Shown here one piece after another: positions 10,993 to 23,621 of a stretch of 64,000 nt of DNA. The notes beneath the pieces are model-generated. The model searched no databases and had not been told where the DNA came from. It saw only the letters and a program-made list of their open reading frames with translations. The position numbers were made by a program, and so were the translations under genes. Every line of letters starts with the position of its first letter. Position 1 is the stretch's first letter. The stretch is from Polytrichum commune (taxonomy: Eukaryota > Streptophyta > Polytrichopsida > Polytrichales > Polytrichaceae), in NCBI GenBank assembly GCA_950295325.1, contig OX485803.1, forward strand, positions 73,919,554 through 73,983,553, written 5' to 3'.

Positions 10993-13900
10993 TCAAAGGT
11001 CAAAATGGACAGGAGTAAAGTCTCCCGAGTGTTTGGGAACCTTGGCGAGGGTGAGCAAGAAGGCAGGATCCGGGAGCACTCCGGAGGGGGCAGAGTGCGT
11101 CCAGTGATTCTCCACATAGTCGGCCACTGTGGCACCCACAACAGCTCCAGCATCCACGGACGTCTGAAAATGAGCGCCCGCATACATGCGCGAGAGCTTC
11201 GCCTCGTTCACATACTCCTCTAACGATTTGTAGCTGCGAGTGGGCACCGGCTGGTTGACAAACCCTGGGCAGTCGAAGGTGCCGCCATAAGCGAGAGTGA
11301 AAGCCACCTTTTTACCTTGCCCAAAGAAGTTTTGCAGTGGGCGCGCGCCGGCCGACACTAGCGTCACCGTGCCACTCGGGAACTCAGGCTCCAACACGTT
11401 GCCTGCATACGGCTCCCACGTTGGGATGGGTGCGTGCTCAGAATCTCCCGCGTGGTATGCTTGTGTGGGCCTCCAGAACCAGTATCCATACTTGAATGTA
11501 GCCTGCGCAATAGCAAAGTAACCTTGCTTCAATCTACAACGCACAAGGAGCTTCTCATACGTCCAAGTCATTTGAGATGGATCTGCCACAAACCTACAGG
11601 GATCCAAGTTTCTATGTTGGATGGATGCGGAATATGCTCGTAATTCCCTCGTCGTGGACTCCTCCAGATCACCAAGCTATGAAAAGAGTTTCAGCCAAAC
11701 GCATTCAAGCTGCACCGAATTTGATAAGCTCCCAGGTGTGCAAATAATCATCATGACCTTCCCAACTACTTGTTTCTCAGTCATAACCGATGAGCTCATT
11801 GACAAAAATCTTAGAAATATGGATAACATCATGATGTCTTCATGAGTGAAAATTTGTGATGAGTTTTGATTACCCTTTTGTTCTTGGATGAGCAATTATT
11901 GGTTATGGGAAACGTGGGCACGTACTCTCGGCTACCACCTTGTGTGGTGTTCTCATTCCCCATAATGCACTCTCCCTCATGCATTAAGGTCGAGGCACCC
12001 ATAGTGCCTCGACCATATCCTTTTAACCACTCACTAGGGTCATGTAATGCCGACATAGATGAGATCAATATTTTTAAGGTGAACAAAAGTTAAAGGTTAT
12101 GTGGTGGCAGCTTGTGATTGATCACCCTCGTAAGAGTTTTGACAATTGTTGTAGCCAAGGAGTAGCATTGAGGTGAGCATTTATGGGTTAACCTATAGAT
12201 CGACTATGAGTAACCCTAAAATATATGCTTCGAAACTTGTAACAATTTCCACATTCATGGATTGTTATTAAAAATAATTCCATTCTCCTTAGAATTGTTT
12301 CTCTTTGCAAGAAAAATAATTCCTTGCTAATACTAAACCTCCTTAACAGATGCAAACACTCTTAATTCATCGGTTATAGATGTCTCAACCTTACCAATTA
12401 AGGTATGCGAGAGTTATTAGATTACACATAGATTTGATTGGTGTGTGGTTTGGTGAAAATCATAGAACAAACACCATAAACACACAACAATTTCAAAGGA
12501 ACTGGACTACATCTTCAAATTTTATCAACTACTCCACACTCAAAAGTGAGCACATTGATTGGGCTCGCACATCGGACCAATGTACTATTCAGTCACGGAA
12601 TCAAACAGAACATACACGCGCTTCCGGTACCCACAACTAAAGGGGAGAGTCCGATCTTCGGTGATGCTTTATCGTAGATTTGCTAACGCAACAAAAATTT
12701 CATCGTTGTGTAGATGAAAGCGGTAGAAGTTGGAGAACAATCATGAGTCGGACACCCAGACACAAACGAAAGAAAGGATTTAAATCGAAGGAAGGAGGGA
12801 GTGCAAGACGATGAAGACGTGACCTGAGCAATTTCGGCGTCGTGGATGGAGACGCTGATCTTGGCGAGCAGGACGACGGTGTCGTAGAGGGAGGTGGTGT
12901 TGGGCAAGCTGGACTGGGCCGCGGCGGTGGCGGCCTGCTCGCGGCTACAGAGCGGGCTGTTCAAGCGGGGGCAGGCGATGAGGTTGGAGATGAAGTTCAT
13001 TTCGGCGGTGCGGCCCGGCCAGTCGGCGCGCCCGATGTCCTTGAGCGCCTTCCAATCCGCGTCCCACTCCGGGGACGGGACGGCGGGGGGTTTGAGCTCG
13101 CTCAGATGCTCCTTTACGAACTGCACCGGGTGGGGGATCACGAACGGTTGCCACAAAATGGGCGTCGTGAAGAAGAATGTGGCCGCGGCCCTACCGGCCG
13201 GCGACGGGTCGTAGAATCGGAACACACCGGGCGCAGGGTCCAGGTTTGCGGTGAGGGCTTTCTTCACGGGGCCCAGAGTGAACTCCCCCGCGGGCGACCG
13301 CTTCGCTATCAAGCTATTCGCCACGGCCTCCCCTAACCGCTTCCCCAGATTCTCCTGCCGCTCCGTCAGGCCCCACGCCCGTAGCTGTTGCTCCAGGAGC
13401 GGACCGATGCTCAAATCCAACCCCTGCGTCCACGAGAAGTAGTGTGCGAGGATCCTGTGGCTAGCGAAAGCCACCGCCGCCTCCTCGAGGGTGCAATTCT
13501 TACCTGTAGCACTCTCTCGCAAGGGTCACCGTTTTTAGAAAATGGAGCTGCTTTCGCAGCATCACCATCTTCAGGACTGTTGTAAATCCTAAGAAATTCT
13601 ATAAATTCTCTTACACAGTGAATCAAATACCTAATCGAGGTCTGGATGGTGACGCTTGCGTTGAAGAAATTGCTGATTATAAGTACTTTGGAAAACGACA
13701 TTTGAAATTGCAAAGCTTTTAGTTCAATCATATTAATGGATTCCTCTCAATGCCCTCTTCCCAAGCATGCTGCTCCACTTTGTGGATAAACGATTCATGA
13801 ATTCGTCAGAAGCATCAGAAGTGGTATAGAAACAGCTGTTCTAAAATAGAGAGTTGCTACTCCGGGTTCTTACCCTCGCCCGCGGCCTTCACCGCCAGCA

Positions 13901-14117
13901 GCGCATGCCACTGCGCTAGGTGTAACTGTGCTTGAATGCTTGATGTCAGTGGAGGATTGTTAGGGCAAATCAAAGTGTTCAGCATTGTTGTCCACTGAAA
14001 TGCCACATTGTCAATGGATCCGAGTGCTGAACCCGGTGCTTGCACTAGCATGCAGAGCAGTACCACGATCGCTGCTGCGCACACCTGCAACCCTGCCGAC
14101 TTCGTCGATCTCATCAT
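10993..14117 (-). CDS. Secreted vanadium-dependent haloperoxidase-like protein (PAP2 superfamily)
   Basis: Three exons give 477 residues: 14117-13874, 13503-12824 and 11502-10993, with GT-AG introns and matching phases. Residues 1-32 form a signal peptide (basic start, then a VCAAAIVVLLCMLV core), so entry to the secretory route is expected. The catalytic text sits in exon 3. K312 and R319 fall in a K-x6-R spacing (FKYGYWFWRP), S351-G352 in EFPSG, and R413 with H419 in SRMYAGAH. These match the vanadate ligands Lys, Arg, Ser-Gly, Arg and His of vanadium chloroperoxidase. The position after Ser-Gly, usually His in the PSGH motif, is Thr353. Exon 2 is strikingly GC-rich beside AT-rich introns. 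Intron 1 carries a dispersed repeat. The family oxidises halides with peroxide; activity here is uncertain because of the Thr. Confidence 0.88.
11503..12823 (-). other. Intron 2 of the haloperoxidase-like gene
   Basis: A 1.3 kb AT-rich intron; donor GTCACG after codon CAG, acceptor TTGCGCAG. No nested gene recognised; ORFs within it resemble nothing known. Confidence 0.7.
13545..13873 (-). repeat. Dispersed repeat inside intron 1 of the haloperoxidase-like gene
   Basis: On the minus strand this contains ACATGCTT-like, GGGCATTGAGAGGAATCCAT and CCACTTCTGATGCTTCT segments. These are shared with 3.6-4.1 kb and with two copies in the Bet v 1 gene intron at 51.5-52.1 kb. The repeat makes up most of this 370-base intron and ends almost at the splice donor. 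Confidence 0.75.
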
Positions 14118-17100
14118 GATGCTTCTCGCAGTCGGACGATCTTTCCAACTCTGCAGGTTGACAATGGGATGTTGATCACAGTCTGCGCATCACATAGGCT
14201 CGCAAGGGCTGTACATAAGTAATGCATGAATGGAACAAGGCATTGTGATCGACATGAAGATCAATCTTATAACTATTGCGTTTTTGACTGTGTTAGTGTC
14301 AGCTTATTGAGCCCAATAATGTCACAAATATGACACTTTCTCTCAGTGGAAACTAAGAATGTCACAAAGTTGACAAACGAATACGACATTAGATCCACTG
14401 GCTTCCAGTAGTAATTATCCATGAATAAGTGCTAGTCATGAACCTCACAGCTAATTCGATCGAGGTCCAGGTTCGATTCCTTCTTTCCTTCCCGTCTCCC
14501 TGCTTATGGGTATCGAATCCACGTGCTACTGCTCTAGAATAGAAAATGTTTAGATTCGATGCATTGTCATCACTCGATAACTCATGTGCATTGTTGACGT
14601 GGTTCTTGTCTGGACATCGGCAACTTCCAGTAAGCTTTTCAATATCTCTCGCGACAACCCTGGCGTAACATTGAGAATGAGTAATCTTGAGAGTATTGTC
14701 CGGGCACGCAACAGCATGAGTATGGGTAACTTTTTGGATGAAACCGACCGTTGCAAAAGATGTTGCCATAACTTATGGCCTTTTGAAAGACACAGTTTAT
14801 GTTTTCTAGCATGACAATCTCAACTACGCAGTCGTCAGTTCTTTATATCTAGATTTAAAAAATATATTGTACATGAAAATATGAAAATTCTTGGAGCCAT
14901 TACAATGATATTGTCAAAACTTACAACCTTGACCTAGGAGCAACTAATTGCAATCGTGTCATGCAATATTCATCAGACTTTGAATGAGATTCTCAGGATT
15001 CTCTCCTCAGTTTCTAAAAGAAAGAAAGATAATAATCTTCATGAGAAGCATCCCTAAAAGTGGGGATTTGAAGAGGCCACCGAGTAATCTTGACAGTAAA
15101 AGTGGCCACCAAATCATCATTCCCACTACATATGGATGGTAACGTACCTCTCTAGAAGGAATATTTATGTGGGATATTTTGGGAATATTCTGTGTTGAGC
15201 TCGCATCCATATAAAGGATACCACCATAGCAGAGTGATTTTACTTCAAACATTTACTTCGATTGAAACATTTCGTAAGGGGTATTTGAAACTTTTCAAGA
15301 AAATCATCGCAGGTTCAAAGAGGTATAACATAATACAGCTGAGTATGTATGCTAGGTAGGGCCAGGAATAAGCCATATTTTATTTGGAATTATACTCGTT
15401 TACTTTCATAACATAGCACTATATTCGTAGATTCAAGTTGGAAAACTCCAGTGAAGCAATGTGTTGATTTTATTAGAATGTAACAGTTGATAACAAGTGA
15501 ATAATGTTCCGGGTAATGAAGATAGGTAGTGTTAAGAAATTAATTACACCCTAAACTCCATAATATCAACCTCCATAATCTCACTCGCTCTCTAATATCC
15601 CAAAAGTTACCCTAAAGAATGAATGTTCTCAAATTCAAATCTCATTCCTTATTGTCACATTTCTCTCCCTTATATCATGGCTCTGCCATTAATGCAAACC
15701 ACCAAAGAAGTCAATCCACACCCTTGCATTGCGCCACGTGTCTACACTTCTCAAACTGGATGACTATTTTGAGGGGTTGGGAGATCATTGGTGTGTCGGG
15801 GTTGTGGTGATGCAAAGGAGGGTTTAAGGTTTTGTAGTTTGGAGGTAGTTGGTGAGGAAGCTTGGATTGATCAACTTTAGGAAGGATCTAAAGCTCAATA
15901 CTCGTCCCAAAAAACTTGCAAGATTTTGACAACAACTATTAAATTACTTTTACAACTGCAATAGTAAGGCGTAATTTTAAATATGCAAAACAATTGATCA
16001 TGGGGAGTTTGGCAAAGAGAAATTGTTTTGTGTTATGCAGCTAGTGCACATAGTGTTCAATTTTCAAGGATTCCGATGTACAAAACTAGCAAGTGTGAGA
16101 AGCAAAACCTTAAAATATCATTGGTCAATTTGTCAAGAAGCTTTGAGATAGTGGGAACGAGAACTTGGCAATTTGCGAAACTGTGAATTTGAGGCTCCAC
16201 ACAAACCTCCTACACATTTTGGGGGGTTGCACACCATGTTCCCACTTCAAGGGTTTTAGCTTTCGGGCAAGTCTAGATTCCAACACTAACAATGATCTAA
16301 AGTTACTCCTCAAATACATAATACCTAGGTGCGGAATCCTTGTGGAAGAAACTTGAAATGTAGATGTATAACATCCATCGTGGCAAATTACTTATATTTT
16401 TGTGATATTCAACAATGGGATTCATGAGGTGAGAGTTAGAGGTGGTAGCTATGTTGGGCAAGGTTTTAGGGTTTAGCATGTGTTCATGAAGAGAGAATGA
16501 TCATTGTCATTATCCATAGTGATCTAAATTTGCTCCTCCAATTTTTTTCACACTCCTTGTTGTAGGGAGTGCAATAAGTTGTTTTGATTGTGTCTTCACG
16601 GTGCTCTCCATCTTGTATTCTTATATCATTTGAGAGGATCAATACCAGTGCATTATCAGGTAATCCGCACCAATGAGTATCATTTGTCGCAAACAAGACA
16701 AATATTATGTACATACTGAATTTCATCCACGCTCACTATAATGGAAGTGTTGTTGATTGCTTCTCCTTAGTGATGCATGTGCATCTTGTTCCTTCAAATC
16801 TTTAGATTAAAATCTTTAAGCACCTAACTTGGTCAACTGTGTGTCAATTTCAACATGACAATGTTGCACTTTGTATTATTCTATAATATCACATGCTACA
16901 CTAATTCTCTCTTATCATACAATCCATATTAACACTCTAGAACTCCATAATATCACATGCACTTTGGTTGCCATAGGTGTGATACTACGGAGTTTAGAGT
17001 GTACATAAAGAGAAAGTGCAAGTTGATCTCAGAAGATTCTGGAATCATGGACACCCATCTAGTATTGCGGAATGACCAGGCTAGTTGTGCATCAAGACAA

Positions 17101-17200
17101 AATAAGGAGTCCTCACATTCTCAAAATAGTAACTTATTCTCGTGCATACACAATCTGATTCATTTTCTACAACTTTGCCTACTTAAGGTGTTCAACATAA
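14118..17200. other. No gene seen
   Basis: Promoter side of the haloperoxidase-like gene, then 3 kb of AT-rich spacer. ORFs at 14389-14769, 15007-15252 and 16484-16726 (minus) are open but match nothing I recognise. No TATA box is placed confidently. Confidence 0.5.
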
Positions 17201-17202
17201 CA

Positions 17203-17619
17203 TGAGGGTGAGTTTCCACATAAGTTACTCACCCACTAGATTCTAGTGGGAACAAGGACAAACTTGCCCAAATGTAGATGGGTTTTAATGGGGTAGGGTT
17301 CGTATGTGCCAACTAGCTACTCTCATCTTCTCAAATCCGGGCACACCTACTAACCTCCTCCTCCTAAAAACCGGTCTTCAAAACCTTCGATGACCAGCAC
17401 TTGTAGGTTAAAGATTCTTTCGTGGACGCATGAAAGTCTAGCAGCCCATGTCCACAACCCTCCACATTCTAGCAAACCGCGAGAATGTGATTGGGTTGTG
17501 GCTTGTCCTTAAGTACATGTGATTGGGTGGTGGCTTGTCCCTAAGTACATGTGAATACCTCCGACCCATTATTTTCCAAAATCTAGTGGGCAAGCAGCCT
17601 ACATGGAAACTCACCCTAA
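17203..17619. mobile_element. Harbinger/Tourist-like MITE, copy 1
   Basis: About 411 bases between inverted ends. The left is GGGTGAGTTTCCACATAAG at 17206; the right reads, reversed, GGGTGAGTTTCCATGTAGG and ends at 17616. The ends stay paired for about 45 bases through CCCACTAGATT. It is bordered by TGA and TAA, which fits a decayed 3-bp target duplication. It is non-coding and about 85% alike by eye to copy 2. Confidence 0.85.
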
Positions 17620-18144
17620 CTCTTCTTTTTTTGGGTCAGTTCACTAGACCTTGTAATAATGCAATTTTATTTTGTGGGCTCCACGAACAAAGTATTAATA
17701 TTCAATCACTATTCATACACACAAGTCAACACTTGGAAATTTGGGTGAAGTTATATTCCTGGCATCATTTATAGGAAGCATTGTTCATGCCATCACAATT
17801 CACTTGAAATATTGTTCATAGCAGCACTATACATTATTCATACTAGTCAATTTCTTCCCATCATCAAATTTTCTTACCATGAAGGTAAGACGGTGGAAGT
17901 CCCTATCATATGCTAAATATACAAATAAATTCTACCATATGGCTTTTTGATGTTGAAATAAAAACTATGGCATTGATAACTACCCCCATAATATTACTAA
18001 GCGCCCTCAAGCTGCTAAGCTTCTTTCCAATCTAAGAATGTAAGAATCATACAGAAATTATTCTATAATGTACAGCCTGAAAGAAAAATAAAAAAATGCT
18101 TGTGTGAATTATTCCTACATGATTCTTGCATTCTTAGTTTGGAA

Positions 18145-18580
18145 GAAGAGCAACAAAGGGTTGCTTAGGTTGAATTTTCATGTAGGCTACTCACCCACCA
18201 GATTCTAGCGGGAACAAGGACAAACTCGTCCAAATGTAGATGGATTTTGGTGAGGTAGGGTTCGTATGTACCAACTAGCTACTTTCATATTCTCAAATCC
18301 AGGCACACCTACTAACTCTCTTCCTCTAGGTTACCAAGGATGGAGTTCTAAACCATTGGTCTTTGAATCCTCTAGTGACCGGCACTTGTAGGTTAAAAAA
18401 ACAATGCTTTAGTGGGCACATGGAAGTCTAGTGGCCCATGTCCACAGTCCTCCGCATTCTAGTAAACCACCAGAATGTATTTGGTTGGCGACTTGTGGTT
18501 ATCTACATGAGAGCACCTCCAACTCACTATTATCTAGAATCTAGTGGGCTAGTGGCCTAAATGTAAACTCACCCTTAGTG
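18145..18580. mobile_element. Harbinger/Tourist-like MITE, copy 2
   Basis: The same element as 17206-17616 in the same orientation. Shared landmarks include GTAGGGTTCGTATGT, CCAACTAGCTACT and CACTTGTAGGTTAAA. The element runs from GGTTGAATTTTCATGTAGG to CTCACCC and is flanked on both sides by TTA, the target duplication expected of PIF/Harbinger elements. Confidence 0.85.
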
Positions 18581-20940
18581 AAGTTATGCCCATTTCCTGT
18601 AGTGAAACACAAGTACAAATGTAGGACAGTCTTACCTCGATTATAGATACATTTCCCGTTGACCAAACTTCCTAGTGTTAATTTATCCCCATATTTCGAC
18701 TACGACGCTCGGATACAATATTTTTGAGGCCCAATTTGTCATATAATAGAGGTAATTAATGTGAATAAGTAGTGGGATCCACACTAAAGATCTGCATGGA
18801 GTGGTTCCAAGTTCAAAAAGAAGCAGAAGAAGAAGATGAATCATAATCATCAATGGGTCAACTTAACTTAACTGAAGTTATTTGTTTTAAACCTTGGCTT
18901 CAAAACATATGTTGCACTTTTGAATCTCTGGGATTGGATGGAAGTCGAAGCATAATTGATGAAGATTCAAGTAAGCTTAAGTAGTTGCTAGAAATTTCTT
19001 CCTGAGTTTGATTGAAGGTTGGGTGGAAGTGGCTTACCTACACTAACTAGTAAGCATCTTCTTTGAGTGAGTTGAGTTAGAGAACCAAATGAACGCCACG
19101 CAACGAGATATTTTGGTCTCCTGAAACCCTAGATTTTCTAGCACTTGGCATTAATTTCATAGCGTAAAGAAATTTGGTCTCACATTCACTAATTTCCCAC
19201 ACACACTATAAGCCCACCCTCACTTAATGGGGTAATCAATGTAGTCCCTAAATATAACTCTTAATTACTTTTCTTTAGGACCATTGACATTTGTTGTGCA
19301 AAGTTGGCTTTGGCACTTTCCAATAATCATTGTATTTATAAGTTGTTGTAGAAAACATAACAAGGTGCAAGCATGGTAAAGTGGACCAGAAAAGTGCTCC
19401 ACTCTTTTAAAACCATAGTTTTTTTTAGCCAAACGCCTTAAAATAGTAGCAAAACATTGTTTACATTGAATGTTTTCTAATGAAGACCTCTATTACAATT
19501 GTGTTAACTACTCAAATATGGTATTTATGAAATATTGAAGATTTGACATAATAATTACTCAAATATAGTATCCATGTACACTAAGTATGGTAAATAGTGG
19601 GACAGATGTATGATATTGTAACTTACTTTGGGCAATCTTATAGCCTCAATGTACACCATCACTCAAGTTTATAGTTTGCAACCCTAGTTATACTCGAATC
19701 TTAAACTGTTAGTATGTTCTTATTCTTTGAATTGTAATTGTGGATAAAGTAATAGAGGGAGAAAAAATTTCCAAAATTGACACAAAGAGTATATGATCTT
19801 TGAATGGTTACTACGTCCAAACGCCCAAGAGTTAGGAGGCAATCTTAGCGTCAATGAAAAGAGCTTGAGAAATTGAATATTTGGAGATATGATCATTTGG
19901 AACACCTAGAGGTGTTCTAGAAGGTAGATGTTGTTAATGACAAACACCTTTATTATGCACATGTGCTAACTTCAAGGAAAGAAAGCCACTTGCTAAAAAA
20001 AATAGCAATTAAACACTATGGCTTACAATGTGGACCTCTTACAATTTGTATGATACTTTGTTAGGAAGTGGAGGTGGGGAGACATGAACCCTGCATCTAA
20101 TGGCATAGATGAGAATGACATTATAGATAAGGACTTAGCTTTCCAAATGTGGTTAACTTTGGGGGTGGGGGGGAGGGACTCTTCATTCAATGTACGAACT
20201 AATGTAAGTGTAAGAAGGGGTATTAATTAAGGCATTGATGTACATGGTATACATAAGGGAGAGGTTGTTTTTTTTTTTTTTCTTCTTCTAGTGTGTACAT
20301 TTAGAAAGGCTATTAAGAATTTTGAAGTAAAGGCAAATGTATAAAAGGGGGCCCTAAGTTTTAGAGAAATTTTTGACAATAGTTGTGTTAGTTTCATCTA
20401 ATTTACATTTTCATCCATTGTTGTCATGTGGCAATAGTCCTCAATGAATGCCTTGTCCATTCTTGTTAGGGTTTGCATTTGGATTCTAGGTTTTACAAAG
20501 TGGAGGCTCTTGGGGCACTCATGGGCTCACTTGAGTTTTTCTCTATGGATTGTGGTTAAGCTATTGTGTTCTTGTCTTTGTATGTTTGATGCAATCGTTG
20601 AGTTACATGCCATGGATGAAAAAATTGTTCAATGACATTCTCATTGGAAGTCATATTAAATTCTATAAGTAATAAGGCCTATTTACTTCATGATTTTATT
20701 TGTATTTGTAGTGTAGGCATTTATCACATTAAATTGAAAAGCTTAGTATTAAAACATGAGTCCCTTTTCTAGCTTGCCATTAGTGCATATACATTTCTTT
20801 TTTTTCTATAATCTTCCCATCTATAGGGGGTTTAATTTCATTGTGACCCATGCACGTCAATTAGGTTTCCGATGAAGAGTTCACCCCCCAAGATGATTTA
20901 TTACTTCTGCAACTTGATTTTCTGAGATAAATCTCTTGAT
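18581..20940. other. No gene seen
   Basis: AT-rich spacer with a G-run near 20160-20178 and a T-run near 20265-20282. No coding or RNA gene supported. Confidence 0.5.
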
Positions 20941-20948
20941 TTAAATTA

Positions 20949-21660
20949 GTGCTAAGAATAATTACTGCACAACACCTAATGCCTAGGACTTACAACCTAT
21001 CTACTATACAATGTGATTACCCAACCATATCAAAAGTCACATTTGATGATATCAAGGACACTTTTCTTGCTAAAGAGTGGAACTCTTTCCATCTCTTAGG
21101 GAAGAAACTAGATAACCTCCACCTCAAGAATTTTCTAAATTACGAATGTGAACTATACTTGGAGCAACCATTGACACCACCACAACGCAAGATCATTGTT
21201 GAGTATTGCACCTTGAATCATAGACTTGCCATTGAAATTGGTTGGTGGTCAAGTGTCCCTATCTCTAGATATAATAGATTAAGTCACTTATGCTCTTATG
21301 ATGTAGTTGAAAATGAGGTACACTTTGTGTTGGAATGTCCCCGTAATAACCCCATTAGAGATAAGTTTTTGTCACTATTTGAGAATGTAGTAATAGGGAG
21401 CCTCAAGTCTTTCTTTCAATTGGGCCACCAAGTTGACATTAGCCTCTATCTCACAAAGGCTACTACGCTCCGCCACTCTAGAGAAGTAGCCAGTTTGAAG
21501 CCATCATGATGTACTTTTAGTCCCATTAGCCTTTTGGCTTCACGGACTTTAAATTCAATTTCATTGCATTGCAAAGAGAGTACTTTCAACTGAAAGTCCT
21601 CAATTATTTGATCATTTACTTTGGAATGGTTGAATGTGCATAACAAGCAATTTATAGGTA
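20949..21660 (+). mobile_element. 3' end of a non-LTR (LINE) retrotransposon
   Basis: A 186-residue open frame (20949-21509) reads like the C-terminal end of a plant LINE ORF2, after the reverse transcriptase: an H-R-L-A-I-E-I-G-W-W segment, then LCSYDVVENEVHFVLECP, which is the zinc-finger-like zf-RVT pattern with C, H and C partly kept. The 3' untranslated part continues to about 21560-21660. The stretch 21448-21580 is repeated in reverse at 34425-34560 inside TASH3 intron 1. The reverse transcriptase and endonuclease parts are absent, so the copy is 5'-truncated. Confidence 0.7.
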
Positions 21661-23600
21661 TTTTTGGTGTAAGTAGTTATGAAGCATATTGCTTCATCTC
21701 CCAAAAAGTTAACATCTTAACTTAACAAAAAAATCAATATGTCAAATCAACTCGACAAGGTACCCTTTATGTATATTGCATAATATTTTAGGGCTTTATG
21801 TTGGATGAGGTGCACTATTTCTTTTTTGGCAAGATAAGCCAACCGGTGACAAATGTGATAATTTTCTCTTGCCATTTTTTTTCAAGCTATATATATATAT
21901 ATGGAATTGTTAAATCAAACACATATTGGTTAAAACGACCACAATCAATATGTAAGGTATTGACTAGGATCCAACTTGTTATCCAAGTTAGCCAAGTTAA
22001 TTAATTCCAACACAGGGCTAATACCTTGCTCCTCTTCATGTGTGCATTGAAAAATCAAATTCCGACAAGTCATGTGATTGGGGAACGCATCTTTGTGACC
22101 ATTTTAAGAAACTATGTGGTCATTTTAAACTCTAAATTCTCACGCCCAATTTCCCTCAAATGTGCCTAGAAAATGTGACCTCAATTTCAACAACCATAGC
22201 AAAAGATCTAAAGTTGTTTTGACAAATCCAACTGTATAGATGTTTGCATGTTAGAGGTCACTACTCATAGTCCAAATTTTAAACGTTGAAGTTTCGTATT
22301 GTAGGAGGTTATAATAGGAATGTTAACTGTGGTCTTGAGGGGGCAACAATTTAGAAATTAAAATGGGGTTGGTTTTTGGAACAAACCTCGACTCAAATCA
22401 TCAACAAATGACAAAATGTTACCCTCATTCAAAAGAGGGGGCAATGTACCTACTCAAATCAACTCACAATCTTGAAACCATTATTTTGTGATTTTTTGGG
22501 AAGCTTTGTAATAAGAGGCAACAGTGCCACAACTGCACACCTTCCACATGGATTTACACCCACCAACACATGTCCAACTAAAAATTCCAACAGTAAGTGT
22601 TTAGGATATGATATGTTTGTCATATGCAAATTTACAAATCAATTGGAAATCACTTCCACATAAGGATCAACAAATAACATGCTTGGGACATACCACAAAG
22701 GTGATAAATATCAACTAAACGTTTGTGGACTGGTTCCATTGTAAACCAGTTGAGAGCACAATCCTATATTTGAATTATCCACATGGCAGTACATAGCACA
22801 ATCAAGACCATCCAAACTGGTTTTAGAGGGGTCAGAGCAAACTGTTCATGACCAGATTATGGTCGCATAGGACATTAGGGGTTAACAAACTACATGGTTG
22901 ATTTAACAATTCCCTATATTTTATTTTTTTAATCATATTTTCAGTGTCCGGCCCAGGCCATCAGTAGTACTATTTACATTATTGTAGCCCATCAATCTTA
23001 CCAAAAAAATTCTTTAGACTTCACACGTAGACAAATATGCACTTGGCCCTAATATTTTCACACATTTCTTGATCAGCCACTCACATGTCAGTCATACCCA
23101 ACTTGCATTTACATTCAAACACCACCGAATGTAACACCTGAGTTTGAAGTACTCAACATTGGTAGGTATACCTCACTGTACATCACATCCTGCCTGGGAT
23201 GCTAGGGCACCCCTCTTACTGTACTCTGAGAAAAGCATATGTTTTGGGTTCATCACCAAGGCTGCAAATACAGGCTGAACCCTCCAAAACTCCTACTCTC
23301 TATATCAGCAATAACAAAAAGAATTATTGTCTCAATATTCAAATGTATGACTACAGTCCTACTTATTTTGAAGAAACAATGATGAAATCACATGACCTTG
23401 TGACTTCCCTACAAGAAAAAAACGCAAATACTACCTTTCTGAGGCCATTCCACATCCCAGATGCAATAATGTCGTTCCAAGTAACAAAGAACCTAAGGTG
23501 AAGAACCTAATGTGCACCATCCCCAAAGTGCAGCTGTCTTCTTCTAAATTGTTGCACTGCACAGGTGATGTAGCTCAATGCATGTCCCCATCAACACCTG
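21661..23600. other. No gene seen; 3' flank of TASH3
   Basis: A (TA)n run lies at about 21886-21902. The part nearest 23600 probably includes the TASH3 3' UTR (minus strand). ORFs at 23199-23722 on the plus strand oppose the last TASH3 exon and are not separate genes. Confidence 0.5.
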
Positions 23601-23621
23601 CAAGTCAGCTTGCAGACCAAT

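Noticed and set aside
12842..13336. 164-residue plus-strand ORF (and others) opposite haloperoxidase exon 2
   Set aside because: The minus strand carries clear homology and spliced structure; high GC makes stop codons rare on the other strand.
14455..14500. Possible tRNA or SINE B box (GGTTCGATTCC)
   Set aside because: No cloverleaf could be drawn around it and no convincing A box lies at the right distance.
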